From assembly GCA_022539475.1 (NCBI GenBank), contig VCMS01000055.1:1-64000 (forward strand): a stretch of DNA of 64,000 bases, written 5' to 3'. Numbering within the stretch: position 1 is the first letter of the stretch; every line of letters starts with the position of its first letter. The notes beneath the pieces are model-generated. The model saw only the letters and a program-made list of their open reading frames with translations. It searched no databases and was not told the origin of the DNA. The position numbers and the translations under genes are program-made. Shown piece by piece: positions 50,850 to 61,395 of this stretch. Origin of the DNA: Gracilaria domingensis. Its lineage: Eukaryota; Rhodophyta; Florideophyceae; Gracilariales; Gracilariaceae.

Positions 50850-51051
50850 CAGTGGGGTCTACTATATAGTGCCACCCCTTGCCATGGGAAAGGGGGGTGG
50901 CACTATTTAGGATCGGGCAATACTGTATAGGATGTCAGCCCAGGTTAGGCTTCGCCCTGATTGGCGGGAGAAGTCGTGCCATGGCGATTGGGGTAGCACT
51001 ATATTGGAGCCGGCACTATTAAACTCGGCACTATATCGTGACCCTCCCCTG
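50850..51051. mobile_element. mariner/pogo-type MITE with TA target duplication
   Basis: A 202-bp non-coding element flanked by TA on both sides (50848-50849 and 51052-51053). The left end CAGTGGGGTCTAC...ATATAGTGCC matches the inverted right end CAGGGGAGGGTCAC.ATATAGTGCC with small gaps. Inside, 50866-50906 folds into a 13-bp stem, and GGCACTAT recurs three more times. CAGT ends and TA duplications fit Tc1/mariner-pogo non-autonomous elements. Confidence 0.7.
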
Positions 51052-51053
51052 TA

Positions 51054-52000
51054 CTGCATTTCAATTTTCAGTTTTTTCACCCTGGGCAGCAGCGCTTTTC
51101 AGGGCAACACGTGCGGAACACGCCTGGCACATGTTGCGCGAGACAAAGCCAGATTTCTGCATCCGCCTATCATCTACCCTCTAAATTGTGAAGATCCCGT
51201 TGTCTTTGCGTTGAGATAGCGAGAAAATACTCCAATTGGTGCAAAGAGATAATATGTCTCATGTCTCTTTACGATGCAAAGTTTGCTACATATCCGATGT
51301 AGATGTGATGGCAGTAGCCGCTGGCAGGCGTATATGACAACCAATTAACAGAACATGTCTCCTTGCACAAATTGGAGTATAATACTTCCTCGCCATCTCA
51401 AAATTATCATCTTCGAGTAATCATCTCTCTTTTCGATTGTACAAAAGCCTCCCTATCCAGAGCTCGCATGTACAAGACATTTTGTCCCTATTCTAACAGT
51501 TCTTACGCTCCTGCTATATGTATAGGTTCAAGCTTAAAACAGAAAAGTCTAAACCGTTACACGCAACTGAGCAGACACATCATTTAGCTCGTTTGAAGTT
51601 TTACGTGTCTCTTGTTGTTGGTCAACGCCGGTATCCTTAAGATAACTACATGTGGGGTACATGTTGTCTTGTGGAAAGTCTCTGGACGGAAATTAGCAAT
51701 GTAGTGATAGAGATATTGTTTATCTCACGCAATATCAACAATACCCTTCTGTGAGATGCATGTTTGAATCTATGGAATTCATGCACTTCTTATGACCCCG
51801 AGCCCACAAGGTCAATGTTCCGCATTGTTTGAGTGTTTTTGACAAGGGACTAGCTAATCGTTCTTTCTTAAACGTTTAGTTCTGGGGGGCTCCTTGTGTG
51901 CCTCAGCGTGTCGGGTCTGGTCGTAGATACTTGTTTCGAATACTCGTTCTCTTCTCAAATAACATTCTAAACGAGCTTCCTTATCTGTCGTCCTTGTGAA
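51054..52000. other. intergenic, no feature recognised
   Basis: AT-rich, short ORFs only. Includes the promoter side of the C2H2 gene starting at 52001. Confidence 0.5.
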
Positions 52001-52563
52001 ATGTCTGCAAAGGAAGGTTCGAGTTCTAAATCGAAAGCTTTGCACCGTTGTAAGGAGCCAAACTGCAAAATGTGAGAAGTTCTTTTCGTTTTCTCAAGAT
52101 GATTTACTCTCTTTTCTGATAACTAACATATTCATTTTACTCTAGGTCCTTTTCCAGTGCTGGTGAGTAAACGTTCTTTGTGCAAAATTGATAAGAGTCA
52201 TCAAGCTAACCATAACACCGAATTTTCGTGAAGCCTCTTTGAGTCATCACCGAAACCGACGCCATCGAGGTGGCGGCCCCGGAAACCAAGGAGGCGTGAG
52301 ATGTGATAAATGTCCATTTACGTTTACAAGTAAGAAAGGTCTTAGGAGTCATTGCAAGACTATGCATGTAAGTTGAAGAAATCATGCTACCCCTGTATAT
52401 CACGGAACATAATTCTTGGGCTGACGTATGTTTTCGCGAACGTCACTAGAACGAAAAACCACACAAATGTACCTCTTGCACGATGTCGTTTGATACGAGA
52501 GATGAATTGAAAGACCACGAGAAAGAAAAACATAAGATGAGCATTAATCAGCTACTGAATTAA
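52001..52563 (+). CDS. three-finger C2H2 zinc-finger protein (four exons, one of 17 nt)
   Basis: Exons 52001-52071, 52146-52162, 52234-52367 and 52450-52563; introns 74, 71 and 82 nt, all GT-AG. The product is 111 residues in exact frame. Finger 1 is assembled from three exons (RCKEPNCKM / SFSSA / ASLSHHRNRRH, CX4C...HX4H). Finger 2 is RCDKCPFTFTSKKGLRSHCK with CX2C...HX4H. Finger 3 follows a TGEKP-like linker NEKPHKC and reads KCTSCTMSFDTRDELKDHEK with HX4H. It is probably a small nuclear nucleic-acid-binding protein. The 17-nt exon encodes the conserved Phe of finger 1, which strongly supports the model. Confidence 0.8.
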
Positions 52564-52784
52564 GCTAGAGCTACGCACAGCGCGGTTGTTTGCTTGGTTA
52601 ACAAACCCAGAGCCGTATAAAGAAGCTGAAAGTGATCATCTTAGCAGCTCTTGCCGCTTCCCATTCCGGACCTTTCTTGATTTCTGTACAACATGGAACG
52701 CCGTCGAGATCTTCTCAAAATTGAACAGACTATGCCACAGCCCATTTCAATCAAGGCATTCACTGATATAAGGACCAACTGCGC

Positions 52785-53335
52785 ATGAAGCAGAACGATG
52801 CACCAAACCGTCTATCTGCCCACACCAAAAAAGTGACCATGAACCCGGGCGCAAAGCTCCACAGAGATATTACCGAAAAGATTGGAAGCATTGAGGTAGT
52901 ATAATACGGTGGGACAATAATTTTGTGAGCGGACATAGCATGTCATTGTCATTCTCTTGCTCGGCAAAAAGCATACTCTTGTCAGTGATGACTTCGAATG
53001 ATTTTACTCCATAATTGATACGGGATAGTATAGTAATAAGTTTGCACATTTGGCAAGTCTAAGATAAACCATCAGTTCACTTCGGCAAATACGAAGAAGT
53101 AGACCACAATCCATTTTTGCCCAGGCGAGCAACGGTTTAGTCGCATAGTCACGCTGAAATCCAAGTTCTTGTGGATACCAGAGCCAAGCTGAATGCTTCT
53201 ACAGTCAATTCGACAATCAAATGCTACGTACATTTTGTTAGCATGACCGCAACAGCTTTCAGGGATCCGGAACAGAAGCTCAAAATGCTTGCTGATAATG
53301 AGAATTCTTCAGTTGCGGAGATTGTGGAAGAATAA
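52785..53335 (+). CDS. tentative two-exon gene for a 101-residue protein
   Basis: Exon 1 is 52785-52895 (37 codons, MKQNDAPNRLSAH...ITEKIGSIE), donor GTAGTA. Exon 2 is 53141-53335 (AEIQVLVDTRAKLNA, then a helical KLKMLADNENSSVAEIVEE end, TAA). Both are phase 0 and together look like an amphipathic small protein. The 245-nt intron is long for this genome and may hide another exon; an upstream exon ending at the AG at 52771-52772 is also possible. Family unknown. The gene ends 45 bp from the convergent APH-type kinase. Confidence 0.4.
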
Positions 53336-53379
53336 CAGGAGTAGGATTTATCTCATTGTGCTCGTCTGCATTTCTTCTT

Positions 53380-54816
53380 TCACGAGAAAGATAATAGTAT
53401 TTCTTCTAGCTCGGTTATGTCGTCCGCGTCTAAACGTGGTATCATCGCGCACTTTGTGGCATACTCGAACTTATCTATCACAACCTCAAGTGCATGCTTT
53501 TTCACGGCCGTTGAACAAAACTTTTCCATATTCTGCGGCATCCCATAATCCCTCCATACTTGCATGTAATTCTTCATATCAGCTTTGTCGTGATCTGCAT
53601 CTAGGGCAAGATGTGTTGGCAAAACAATAATATCACCAACCGGAAAGTCGATGCGTGCTTCTCCCCAATCTATCAAAACGTAAGCCTTATCCGCATCTTT
53701 CTCTTTCGTTCTGATGATATTACCACCATGTATGTCTCCATGCAATAAAGACAAGGGATAACGTCCTTCCTCATGTATTTCTGTCATCCAATGAAACAGA
53801 GATTGTACTTGTCTGTCAAGCTTACCCTCCCCTCTCGTCTTCGGCGAAAACTCTCCAAGCCCCAACAAACTTTGTCGCACATTGGCATCGTCAAACATGG
53901 CTTTCGCCCGTAACAGAAGCGATTCCACTGGCTCATAAGCTACGCCAGCTTCTTTCAGGCCTTCAATATGCCGAATAGACTCAACTTGTACTCTTGCCAG
54001 CAAGCTTGAAACATTATTGTGGTCTTCTAGCGTCATTTTGTCTTCTAATGACTGTCCATGGTCTTCAATCAACATCCATCCTAAAGCTTCGCACACATAT
54101 ATGGGCTTTCGGGCGATATACGGAGCTATGCTCGCAATCTTGGTCATTATCTTTCCCTCTCGACTGTGGCTTGCCTTCAAGAACACTCCTCCCTTGTTTG
54201 TCTCCACTCGGAGCAGGATGGAGTTTGAAGAACAACGATACTGTCGAAATTCATCTTTTAATACATAACCATTTCGTTGCAGTACAATGTTGGCTCCTTC
54301 AATATTGTATTCGTGCCAGCCCGGTATTTCCCATGGACGAGCCTTTCTAGCTTCTTCTCGCCAAAGTGTCACTATGGCGGAATTTACGCAGGGTTGACCA
54401 GCCCAAGAAGAGTTGTCTTCTGTTATTAGCGTTCTCACTTTATCAACATCCATCCATTCGTATTGTTCGGATTTTGGGGGTGCTGGAGTATGAGGGTTCT
54501 TCTTTGTAGGAGCAAGAGGAGAGGTGCAATGGAATAGAGCGTTAAATGGGGTGGGATAGGTATCACGATACACTTCGTTAATTGTGGAGTACAAGAACAG
54601 CAACTCGTAGGATGTGCCACACATCTCTGCAAGGCTCTTACCAAAACATTCGCTCATATCCTGTGCATAGTGTGGTACCGCCGGGCAGTCTATCATTGGG
54701 AACCTTATTGAGCTTCCTTGGCGACGCACAAGGACCCTAGAATAATACCCATCAACAAAAAGTGCCAAGTAGCTGATAGGTGTTTCGTCGGATGGACACA
54801 CTTGAGCTGCATTCAT
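53380..54816 (-). CDS. aminoglycoside-phosphotransferase-fold (APH/choline-kinase-like) protein
   Basis: 478 residues, single exon. The C-terminal half has the APH kinase catalytic loop LLHGDIHGGNII (near residue 355) and the metal-binding LIDWGEARIDFPVGDI (near 375). Further upstream are the ATP-binding strand FLKAS and a hinge-like LGWMLIEDHGQSLE. The N-terminal 150 residues (SYLALFVDGYYSRVLVRR, then IEGANIV) are unassigned. Such proteins phosphorylate small hydroxylated metabolites. The substrate is unknown, and the name does not imply drug resistance. Both catalytic Asp are present. Confidence 0.85.
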   Translation of the reverse strand: MNAAQVCPSDETPISYLALFVDGYYSRVLVRRQGSSIRFPMIDCPAVPHYAQDMSECFGKSLAEMCGTSYELLFLYSTINEVYRDTYPTPFNALFHCTSPLAPTKKNPHTPAPPKSEQYEWMDVDKVRTLITEDNSSWAGQPCVNSAIVTLWREEARKARPWEIPGWHEYNIEGANIVLQRNGYVLKDEFRQYRCSSNSILLRVETNKGGVFLKASHSREGKIMTKIASIAPYIARKPIYVCEALGWMLIEDHGQSLEDKMTLEDHNNVSSLLARVQVESIRHIEGLKEAGVAYEPVESLLLRAKAMFDDANVRQSLLGLGEFSPKTRGEGKLDRQVQSLFHWMTEIHEEGRYPLSLLHGDIHGGNIIRTKEKDADKAYVLIDWGEARIDFPVGDIIVLPTHLALDADHDKADMKNYMQVWRDYGMPQNMEKFCSTAVKKHALEVVIDKFEYATKCAMIPRLDADDITELEEILLSFS

Positions 54817-57115
54817 TGCCTAGATATGCGTTTTTCCCAAATATGGGTGAGCTGAACCATGAACAATTCTTGGCGAAGCGAAGACAAGGTGTAGGACTTG
54901 ACGTGAAGCGTGCAAAGGCGGAAGGTTAACCTTCGGTCGAAACCTCAAGGGCCGAAACGGTAACACATCAGGGCAGTCAGGTAATCGCACCATTAGAATA
55001 ATCAAGCTGTCCTCCGGCAGGTTCTTCCAGCTGGTAGAGGGTATCCTTATATCCTCATACCTTTGGTGCTGTGTTACCGTTGATGGTATACGATTGCATA
55101 GTGCACATAAGAGTTACGGATTGGCGCCGCCAATTTGGCTCTTGTCTGCGCGAGTGGCTAATACGTGTCCGCCTTATGCAGCAATCGCTGTGCATGGCGT
55201 GGTCAGAACAGCGAACTGAGAACGCCCCCTTGCAACTATCCGTGATCATCATTGCACTTTAAAGGAATTCGTACTCGCCATCAATGATTCGCTTGGGAAT
55301 TCAGTAACGTATTGCTGAAGCAGGCAGCCCTTCATCAATCCAAAAAGATAAAATCACTGCTCACATAGGTGATACATGTAAACGTCTTTGTAGAACTAAC
55401 CTATGCAAGAATCCTAATAGTTTGTGAATCTGGAAGGGCAGAAAGCATCGCAAGTAGTTCTTCTCGCAACTAAATGGAAGGAAGTGTTGTCAAAACTTCA
55501 TTGTCCGTACCAGGTCAGTACATGTCGGGAGAGAGAGAAAAGGCTTCATGACGATAAGTACACGGTATGTCGTTACGGTGATTTCTGCAAATTCCTCGGT
55601 CTTTCGAGTCTCTTTTCAAGTTGCACTCTGAATCGGGGTCTAGGAAGGACCACCTTTTGACTTCTCTCATTGCCGAATGTACGCTCTATTGTATGTTTTA
55701 ACGGCTACTCTTGCAGTCTTGACTATCTTTCTCTCACTCTCTCTTTGTTTGTCAGTGCACATAATTTATTCCAACGAAGAGTGGAGCATTTGCCCTGAAA
55801 GGAGAGTTCTCTCGTGAGGAAGGCCAGCACCTGAGCAGTCAGCTATCCTCAATTGTGAAAAACTGCGCCTCTTTTGGCTAGTGAAGTGTGTTGCGTTCAA
55901 TACTTTTTCACAGAATATTCCTTTGGTCGGCTTCGTATCCTTATGATAGAAACTAAGTTTTCGATCTCTAAACTGAAGCAATGTTTTAGAGAAAGCTTCG
56001 AAGCAGTGGTCGTTTGTCGTTATCAATCCTCATCGGCAATATGATCCCGTTTTTCACCCAGATTGCAAGATATTGGATTGTGCTACATTTTAGGGCCATG
56101 AACGCTCGTCTAGAAGGATGCTCTCATGTAAAAGATATTTCACAGGACCGGAAGCACTCCGTTGCGATCGCAACATCCAGGTAAACGGTTAGTCCTGTCG
56201 ACAAAACTATTTATTGCGTTTGGCTACGGACCACCTCTATGAGAGCACAACGAATACTACGCTAGACGCGGAGGAGCAGTAGAGGATCGAAAGCAGTACT
56301 TGATTACCAGTCTATCACGCGGATACTGGTGTGTGAGGTAGATGCGACATCAATAGCAACGATGGAGGCTCCTGCATCTGTGCTAGTGTCGTGGCATTTA
56401 TTAGGGAGCCATAGCGCTTCGAGCATTCGCATAAACCAGTCTGCTGCACAGAGTGCAAATGCCAGGAACGGATTAAAGTCAAGTCGCGGGTTCAAAAGCA
56501 AATAACTGCAGCTTGATTGATATCTTTAGTCTACACTTCACAGCCATCTCTTTGCTCAGGTTTGTCTTCTAGAGCGCAGCAGCTGTAGCGCACAGACGTG
56601 GTCTGTGTGGCCAACGGCTGTGTGGTTGTATGGAAAGCAAGCCTCCAGGTGGCGTACTACTTTACTTGCTATCAAAGTGACCCTTGGCTAAACTGTGGAG
56701 ATAAGAATACGGCAAGGGCGTATGAAAAGCATACTCTAAGAGAAGCGCCCCTCATGTTCAGGATGATTCCCATTGCATATGTTCCCTTCGAAAGCTCTCT
56801 AAGAGGCCTTCAAAGCGATGGAGACATTACATGCACGAAGATCTTGCGCTCATTCGTCGCGCAGCGCTTTGATTTGAGCCTGTGGACCGTTTGCACTTCA
56901 GGCTTTTTTGAACGCGAATGCGTTCCACGAGGCCTCAAATTGCACGTTCCCTATTTCTTCCCAGCGCTCTTTTCGCCACCCCGACTCCGTTGCTCGCAAC
57001 CGGGCCAAACGTCTGCGCCGCTCGCAGCAGTTGGGGCAATCGCCCGCGTCGTCATCTCCGTCCACCGTTTTTCCGTTCTTCTGCGGCGGCCATTGCGCTT
57101 GAGCGCTTCGAAGAA
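54817..57115. other. intergenic, no gene recognised
   Basis: 2.3 kb with only short ORFs lacking domain content. From about 56880 it is the 5' leader of the ArfGAP gene; that frame is open from 56918 but the content is not conserved-looking. Confidence 0.45.
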
Positions 57116-58864
57116 ATGTCTTCGCGCTATGTCTCGCGTGCTGCACAGGACGCTGAGCACGCGCTCAGAGACGTGCAGGGGAGGCTTGAGGGAAACCAAT
57201 ACTGCGCCGATTGTGGTGTGCCCAACCCTGATTTCATCAATCTAACCATAGGCACCTTCATTTGTGATGTGTGTGCTGATTTCCATCGGACTTCTTCCAA
57301 CAGGAAGGTGAAAGATATATTTGGCGGCGACCTCACCCTCGAGGATATACGTCGCATGGACTCCGTCGGCAATGACACGGCCAACAGAAAGTTCCTGGCA
57401 GTATGGGACTCTCGTGAGTTCCCAGAGCCGGACAGAAGAGACCGAGACGCTCTACGGGAGTTTCTCTGGCTCAAGTACGAGGGTATATTTAAGAAGACTC
57501 AACCTGCCAATCCTCCCCCACCACCTCCTGAACCATCGCGCTCCTACTACGACAACAAAAGCTACGACGCGCCGCTTGAACGTTCCAGAAGAGAACGTCC
57601 AATGCGCCGAGAGCACGAACTTTTCCGCGACGGTCCAGCGCCTCCAGGTCGAGCAAAAGGATACTGGTCTGCAAGGTTTGGCGATCCGAGACCTCCGCAA
57701 CCACCACCCCAGCACATGGCGATGCCACCCTCAGAGCAAATGCGGAGACCAAGAGAGGACTACTACGGAAGACCAATGAGCGCTGCTCCGTACCCGGATC
57801 GATATCGCACAAATGCACCGCAAGATCGTTTTCAACCGCCTCAACCAACCCCTGTCGTCCCGTATGGCTTTCCACGAAGTTCCCGCTCGAGATATCGTGA
57901 GGAAGCATACGAAGATTATGCTAGTAATGCAAGTAGTCGCGATCGCGAGCGCCGCCACTCGGAGAGGAGCTCAACAAAGCCAAGCAGCCCGGACTCTTAC
58001 AGTGACTTAGAAGAGGAGCGTACAAGCAAAAAGAAGAAGTCTTCAAAGAATCGTTCCAAAGGAAGGAGAAAGAAGAGCGATTTAGTGGACAGCGATGAGC
58101 AGGAAAATGAAGAGTACGATGACGACGAACAGGATGAAAGGTATAGAAAGAAAGCATCACGAAAATCAAAGAAGAAGTCTTCAAAGGACGGAAAAAGTAA
58201 GCGAAAGGATGAAGAGTACGAAGAGAATGGTGTGTACGATGATGAAGAGTATTCTTCTTCAGAGGAGGAAGCGAGCCCTAAGTCCAAGAAAAAGACGTCA
58301 AAACGCGAAACGGATCCAGGTAAAGGTGGCAAAGGAGGACCTGCTGAAGCTTCTGAGTTTGACCTTATGTCAGAATGGATGGGAGACGGTAAGAAAGAAG
58401 AAACCCCGCGACCAGCGAATCCTGCCGCTATCGGAGGAAACCCGGGTCAGGGCATTCCACAGGCAATGCAACAAGCGTATCAAACAGCTCAAATACCGAT
58501 GATGCCGCCCATGTCTATGTATGGTAGTGTTATGCCAATGCCAGGAGGTGGATTCATGCCCATGATGCCTCCGCCCGGCATGATGCCGCCACACATGGGA
58601 ATGCCGGGTATGCCACCAATGCCTCCGATGCCTCCCGGAATGATGGGAGGCATGCCTCCAATGCGAAACGCACCGGGAATGCCGCAAGGTGGCGGTGTAT
58701 CAGGTGTCCCTGGTCTAATTAATGGAATGCACAACTTGAACATGACTTCAAGACCACAGCCTGTCGGACCGTCGCCAGTTCAGCCTCCGCCTCCCCCGCC
58801 TCCTATGGGCATGCCGGCGGGCCCACCACCTGGTCCTCCTCCAGATCCTCCAAGAAAGTCTTAG
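57116..58864 (+). CDS. ArfGAP-domain protein with Lys/Ser and Met/Pro-rich tail
   Basis: 582 residues from the ATG at 57116 (MSSRYVSRAAQ). The ArfGAP zinc finger at about 29-52 has CADCGVPNPDFINLTIGTF then ICDVC (CX2CX16CX2C), followed by FHRTSSNRKVKDI with the catalytic-type Arg. It would stimulate GTP hydrolysis by Arf at Golgi or endosomal membranes. The remaining 450 residues are disordered: a Pro/Tyr/Arg-rich part, a KKKSSK/EEE charged part, and a Met/Pro/Gly-rich end (MPGGGFMPMMPPPGMM). The convergent neighbour has the same order of low-complexity blocks. The frame is open upstream to 56918, but only from this ATG is the sequence typical. Confidence 0.9.
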   Translation: MSSRYVSRAAQDAEHALRDVQGRLEGNQYCADCGVPNPDFINLTIGTFICDVCADFHRTSSNRKVKDIFGGDLTLEDIRRMDSVGNDTANRKFLAVWDSREFPEPDRRDRDALREFLWLKYEGIFKKTQPANPPPPPPEPSRSYYDNKSYDAPLERSRRERPMRREHELFRDGPAPPGRAKGYWSARFGDPRPPQPPPQHMAMPPSEQMRRPREDYYGRPMSAAPYPDRYRTNAPQDRFQPPQPTPVVPYGFPRSSRSRYREEAYEDYASNASSRDRERRHSERSSTKPSSPDSYSDLEEERTSKKKKSSKNRSKGRRKKSDLVDSDEQENEEYDDDEQDERYRKKASRKSKKKSSKDGKSKRKDEEYEENGVYDDEEYSSSEEEASPKSKKKTSKRETDPGKGGKGGPAEASEFDLMSEWMGDGKKEETPRPANPAAIGGNPGQGIPQAMQQAYQTAQIPMMPPMSMYGSVMPMPGGGFMPMMPPPGMMPPHMGMPGMPPMPPMPPGMMGGMPPMRNAPGMPQGGGVSGVPGLINGMHNLNMTSRPQPVGPSPVQPPPPPPPMGMPAGPPPGPPPDPPRKS

Positions 58865-59257
58865 TTTTCTTTACGTACCAATGTATTATGGTACTCACAA
58901 GAGGTTAGGCAGAATAGGATATACCGCAGAGCACTGTTTTGTCGGGGACGACGGGTTTTCTTTGATGTTTCTTTAGGCAGGATAAATGAGTAGGTCAACG
59001 AATGTTTGCCTTGTAGGACACTCCCACTTCACTATCTACTTCCTTCCGTAGGAATCTCAGTTCCATATGTGCTCCATTTTGTCAAGTGTAAGTCAGGAAA
59101 CCTTTTATCACAAACATGTGCCGAAGAAGACACAGTCGTTTAAGATGAACATTTGTTCTTTCGTATTCAACCAAGTACCCAGGAAGTCCTGTACTTGATA
59201 CTGAATTTGCGTTGCTTAAACGTTGTCCTAATATCAAAACATACTTCAGCCTCGCCC

Positions 59258-61015
59258 CTAGTACGCATTCTGGTTTCCTCCAAGATTCATCCCCGCAAAA
59301 GGTGTCATCAAATCGGGTTGCGCAGCTCCACCATTCATGGGCATCTGCGCGCCCATGGCACCCTGCATTCCCATAGCACTTGGCATCCCCATTCCACCCC
59401 CCATTGCCATATTTGGTTGCATGCCACCCATGGCTCCAGGGCCTCCCATCATGTTTCCACCCCCCATGCCGACTGGACCAGCCATATTCGGGACCCCCAT
59501 GGGCGCTTGCATCCCCATACCCATTCCCATCCCGCCATTCATTTGATTCATTCCCGGCATTCCTGGAGCGCCCATTCCCATTTGCGGCATGACACCCGGG
59601 TTTGCCATCATACCAGGACCATAAGGTGTGGTAACAGCAGATCCTAGCTGGGGAAAACGGCCTGCTAAGGACAATGTTTGCACCTGAGTTTCAGGTACTT
59701 CACCTGGAAGGTTCGCAAAATCCGCTGCGGTTGGTTCCTTCATAAATTCTTGTGCGTTTGCTAGGTCGGCGCCACCCATCAAGTCAGGGAATGTGTTAGG
59801 ATCTGTGCCAAAAGCCGCCGCACCTAAATTGCCAGGGTTCACCGGAACAATCGCTTTAGTAATATCGGTAGTTTCATCGGCGCTCTCATCCTCGCTTTCA
59901 GATGAGCTGGATTCTTCGGAATCATCGCTCTTCCTCTTCTTCTTCTTCTTCTTCTTAATACTCTTCTTTGAACTCTTCTTCTTCTTATCCGACTTTGATG
60001 ATTTCTTGGACTTGGACTTTCTCTTTGAAGATTTCTTCCTTCTGCGATCTTCCTCTTCACTGTCTTCGTCGGAATCGCTCTCTTCCTCAGATGAATCTTC
60101 TGCGGAATCTTCAACTTCCGACTCAGTGTCAGACTCCTCTTCCTCTTCCTCTGATTCATCACTTGTATGCGCCTTCTTGTTCTTACTCTTTCGAGAGGAC
60201 TTCTTCTTGGACGCCTTCTTTCTCCTCGATTTCCTGGTGTGCTCTTCCTCTTCGGAGCTCTCTTCACTCTCGCTCCCATAGTCATCTCGCCTATTTGTCC
60301 GGCTTCGTTCTCGCTCCCTCGGCGGCGCAGACGCGCCCGCATACTTCTCAAGCTTCCGCATGTACTCTTTCGACGGATTTGCTGGCGGGCGATAGGTTTC
60401 ATATGCGCTATAGTCGTTATCTTTCGCCACCGGCATATCACGACCTCCCGGCCTGTAGGTATCGTACGCACTTCCTTGAGGCGCTCTGTCCGACGGCCTG
60501 TAGGTATCGTATGCACTCCCTTGAGGCGCTCTGTCCGACGGCCTGTAGGTGTCATACGCAGAAGAAGACGAACTGGGGCGAGCACCTGGTCGATATGTGT
60601 CATACGCGCTCGCTGCAGAACGCGGCGGAGGTCTACTCGGCCTGCTAGGTCGATAAGTGTCGTAAGCAGAAGAAGAAGAAGAAGCAGACGCAGAGGCCGC
60701 CGGCGGGCGGTAGGTATCATACGCAGAGGCTGAAGAAGCTGAAGAAGCGCCCGGACGATAGGTGTCATAAGCAGAACGAGACGATCTGCCTTGCAGAGCT
60801 GGCGGGCGATATGTATCATAAGCAGCAGAGGCTGGAATGGTGGGGATTGGAGCGCGCGACGAATAATCGTCACGAGGCGCTCGGTCGCGCTCGCGACTGC
60901 GGTCACGACGTTCCCGACTGCGTTCTCGGTCGCGACTTTGGTCGGCGTCGTACGCGGCGCCGTAACCGCCGGAACGGCGCGGCGCGCGCGAGTCGTAGTC
61001 GTTGTGGCGCGACAT
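59258..61015 (-). CDS. SAYDTYRP-repeat protein with charged and Met/Gly-rich regions
   Basis: 585 residues from the ATG at 61015 (MSRHNDYDSRAPRR). A basic Arg/Ser-Asp/Arg N-terminus (RDRERSRERRDRSRERD) is followed by nine copies of (S/A)AYDTYRP, the last with Glu (YETYRP), spaced by Ser/Ala/Pro linkers. Then come alternating Lys/Ser and acidic Ser/Glu blocks (about 250-390), a short structured-looking segment (FPDLMGGADLANAQEFMKEP, ADFANLPGE) and a Met/Gly/Pro-rich end. No known enzyme domain. The repeated Tyr motif suggests a docking or phosphorylation site. It converges with the ArfGAP gene, 393 bp apart, and diverges from SF3B4 across 380 bp. Confidence 0.85.
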   Translation of the reverse strand: MSRHNDYDSRAPRRSGGYGAAYDADQSRDRERSRERRDRSRERDRAPRDDYSSRAPIPTIPASAAYDTYRPPALQGRSSRSAYDTYRPGASSASSASAYDTYRPPAASASASSSSSAYDTYRPSRPSRPPPRSAASAYDTYRPGARPSSSSSAYDTYRPSDRAPQGSAYDTYRPSDRAPQGSAYDTYRPGGRDMPVAKDNDYSAYETYRPPANPSKEYMRKLEKYAGASAPPRERERSRTNRRDDYGSESEESSEEEEHTRKSRRKKASKKKSSRKSKNKKAHTSDESEEEEEESDTESEVEDSAEDSSEEESDSDEDSEEEDRRRKKSSKRKSKSKKSSKSDKKKKSSKKSIKKKKKKKRKSDDSEESSSSESEDESADETTDITKAIVPVNPGNLGAAAFGTDPNTFPDLMGGADLANAQEFMKEPTAADFANLPGEVPETQVQTLSLAGRFPQLGSAVTTPYGPGMMANPGVMPQMGMGAPGMPGMNQMNGGMGMGMGMQAPMGVPNMAGPVGMGGGNMMGGPGAMGGMQPNMAMGGGMGMPSAMGMQGAMGAQMPMNGGAAQPDLMTPFAGMNLGGNQNAY

Positions 61016-61395
61016 TGCGCTGCGGGCAGACGTGCGCGCAGACGCAGGGGTGGAGAGGGCGCGAGGGCAGCAGGTGCGGAGCGGGCGGAGCGGGCGGAGC
61101 GGGCGGAGGTTGTGGGGGGCGAACGGTACCGTCGGTACTGCGGCTGCGGGCGATGGTGGATAAGGGGCGGAGAAATGGGCGCGGCTGGAGACTCTCCAGT
61201 GGAGATGACGTCTGCGCGCGATGTCATGACACCATTCGCTTTTCGGTTGGAAGGGCCGCCGGTCGCGCGGCGCGGCCGCCAAGTGTCCGCCGCGCGCTGG
61301 TTGTTTATTTCGGCAGTGGGCGCCGAGGAGGATCAATGCAAATGGCGCCGCCTCACCCGCGCGCTCGCGCTCCTTCGCGCCTCCCGCGCCGCGCC

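Noticed and set aside
59839-61227. 462-codon ORF in a second minus frame
   Set aside because: Arg/Thr-rich shadow of the SAYDTYRP gene, caused by its repeats.
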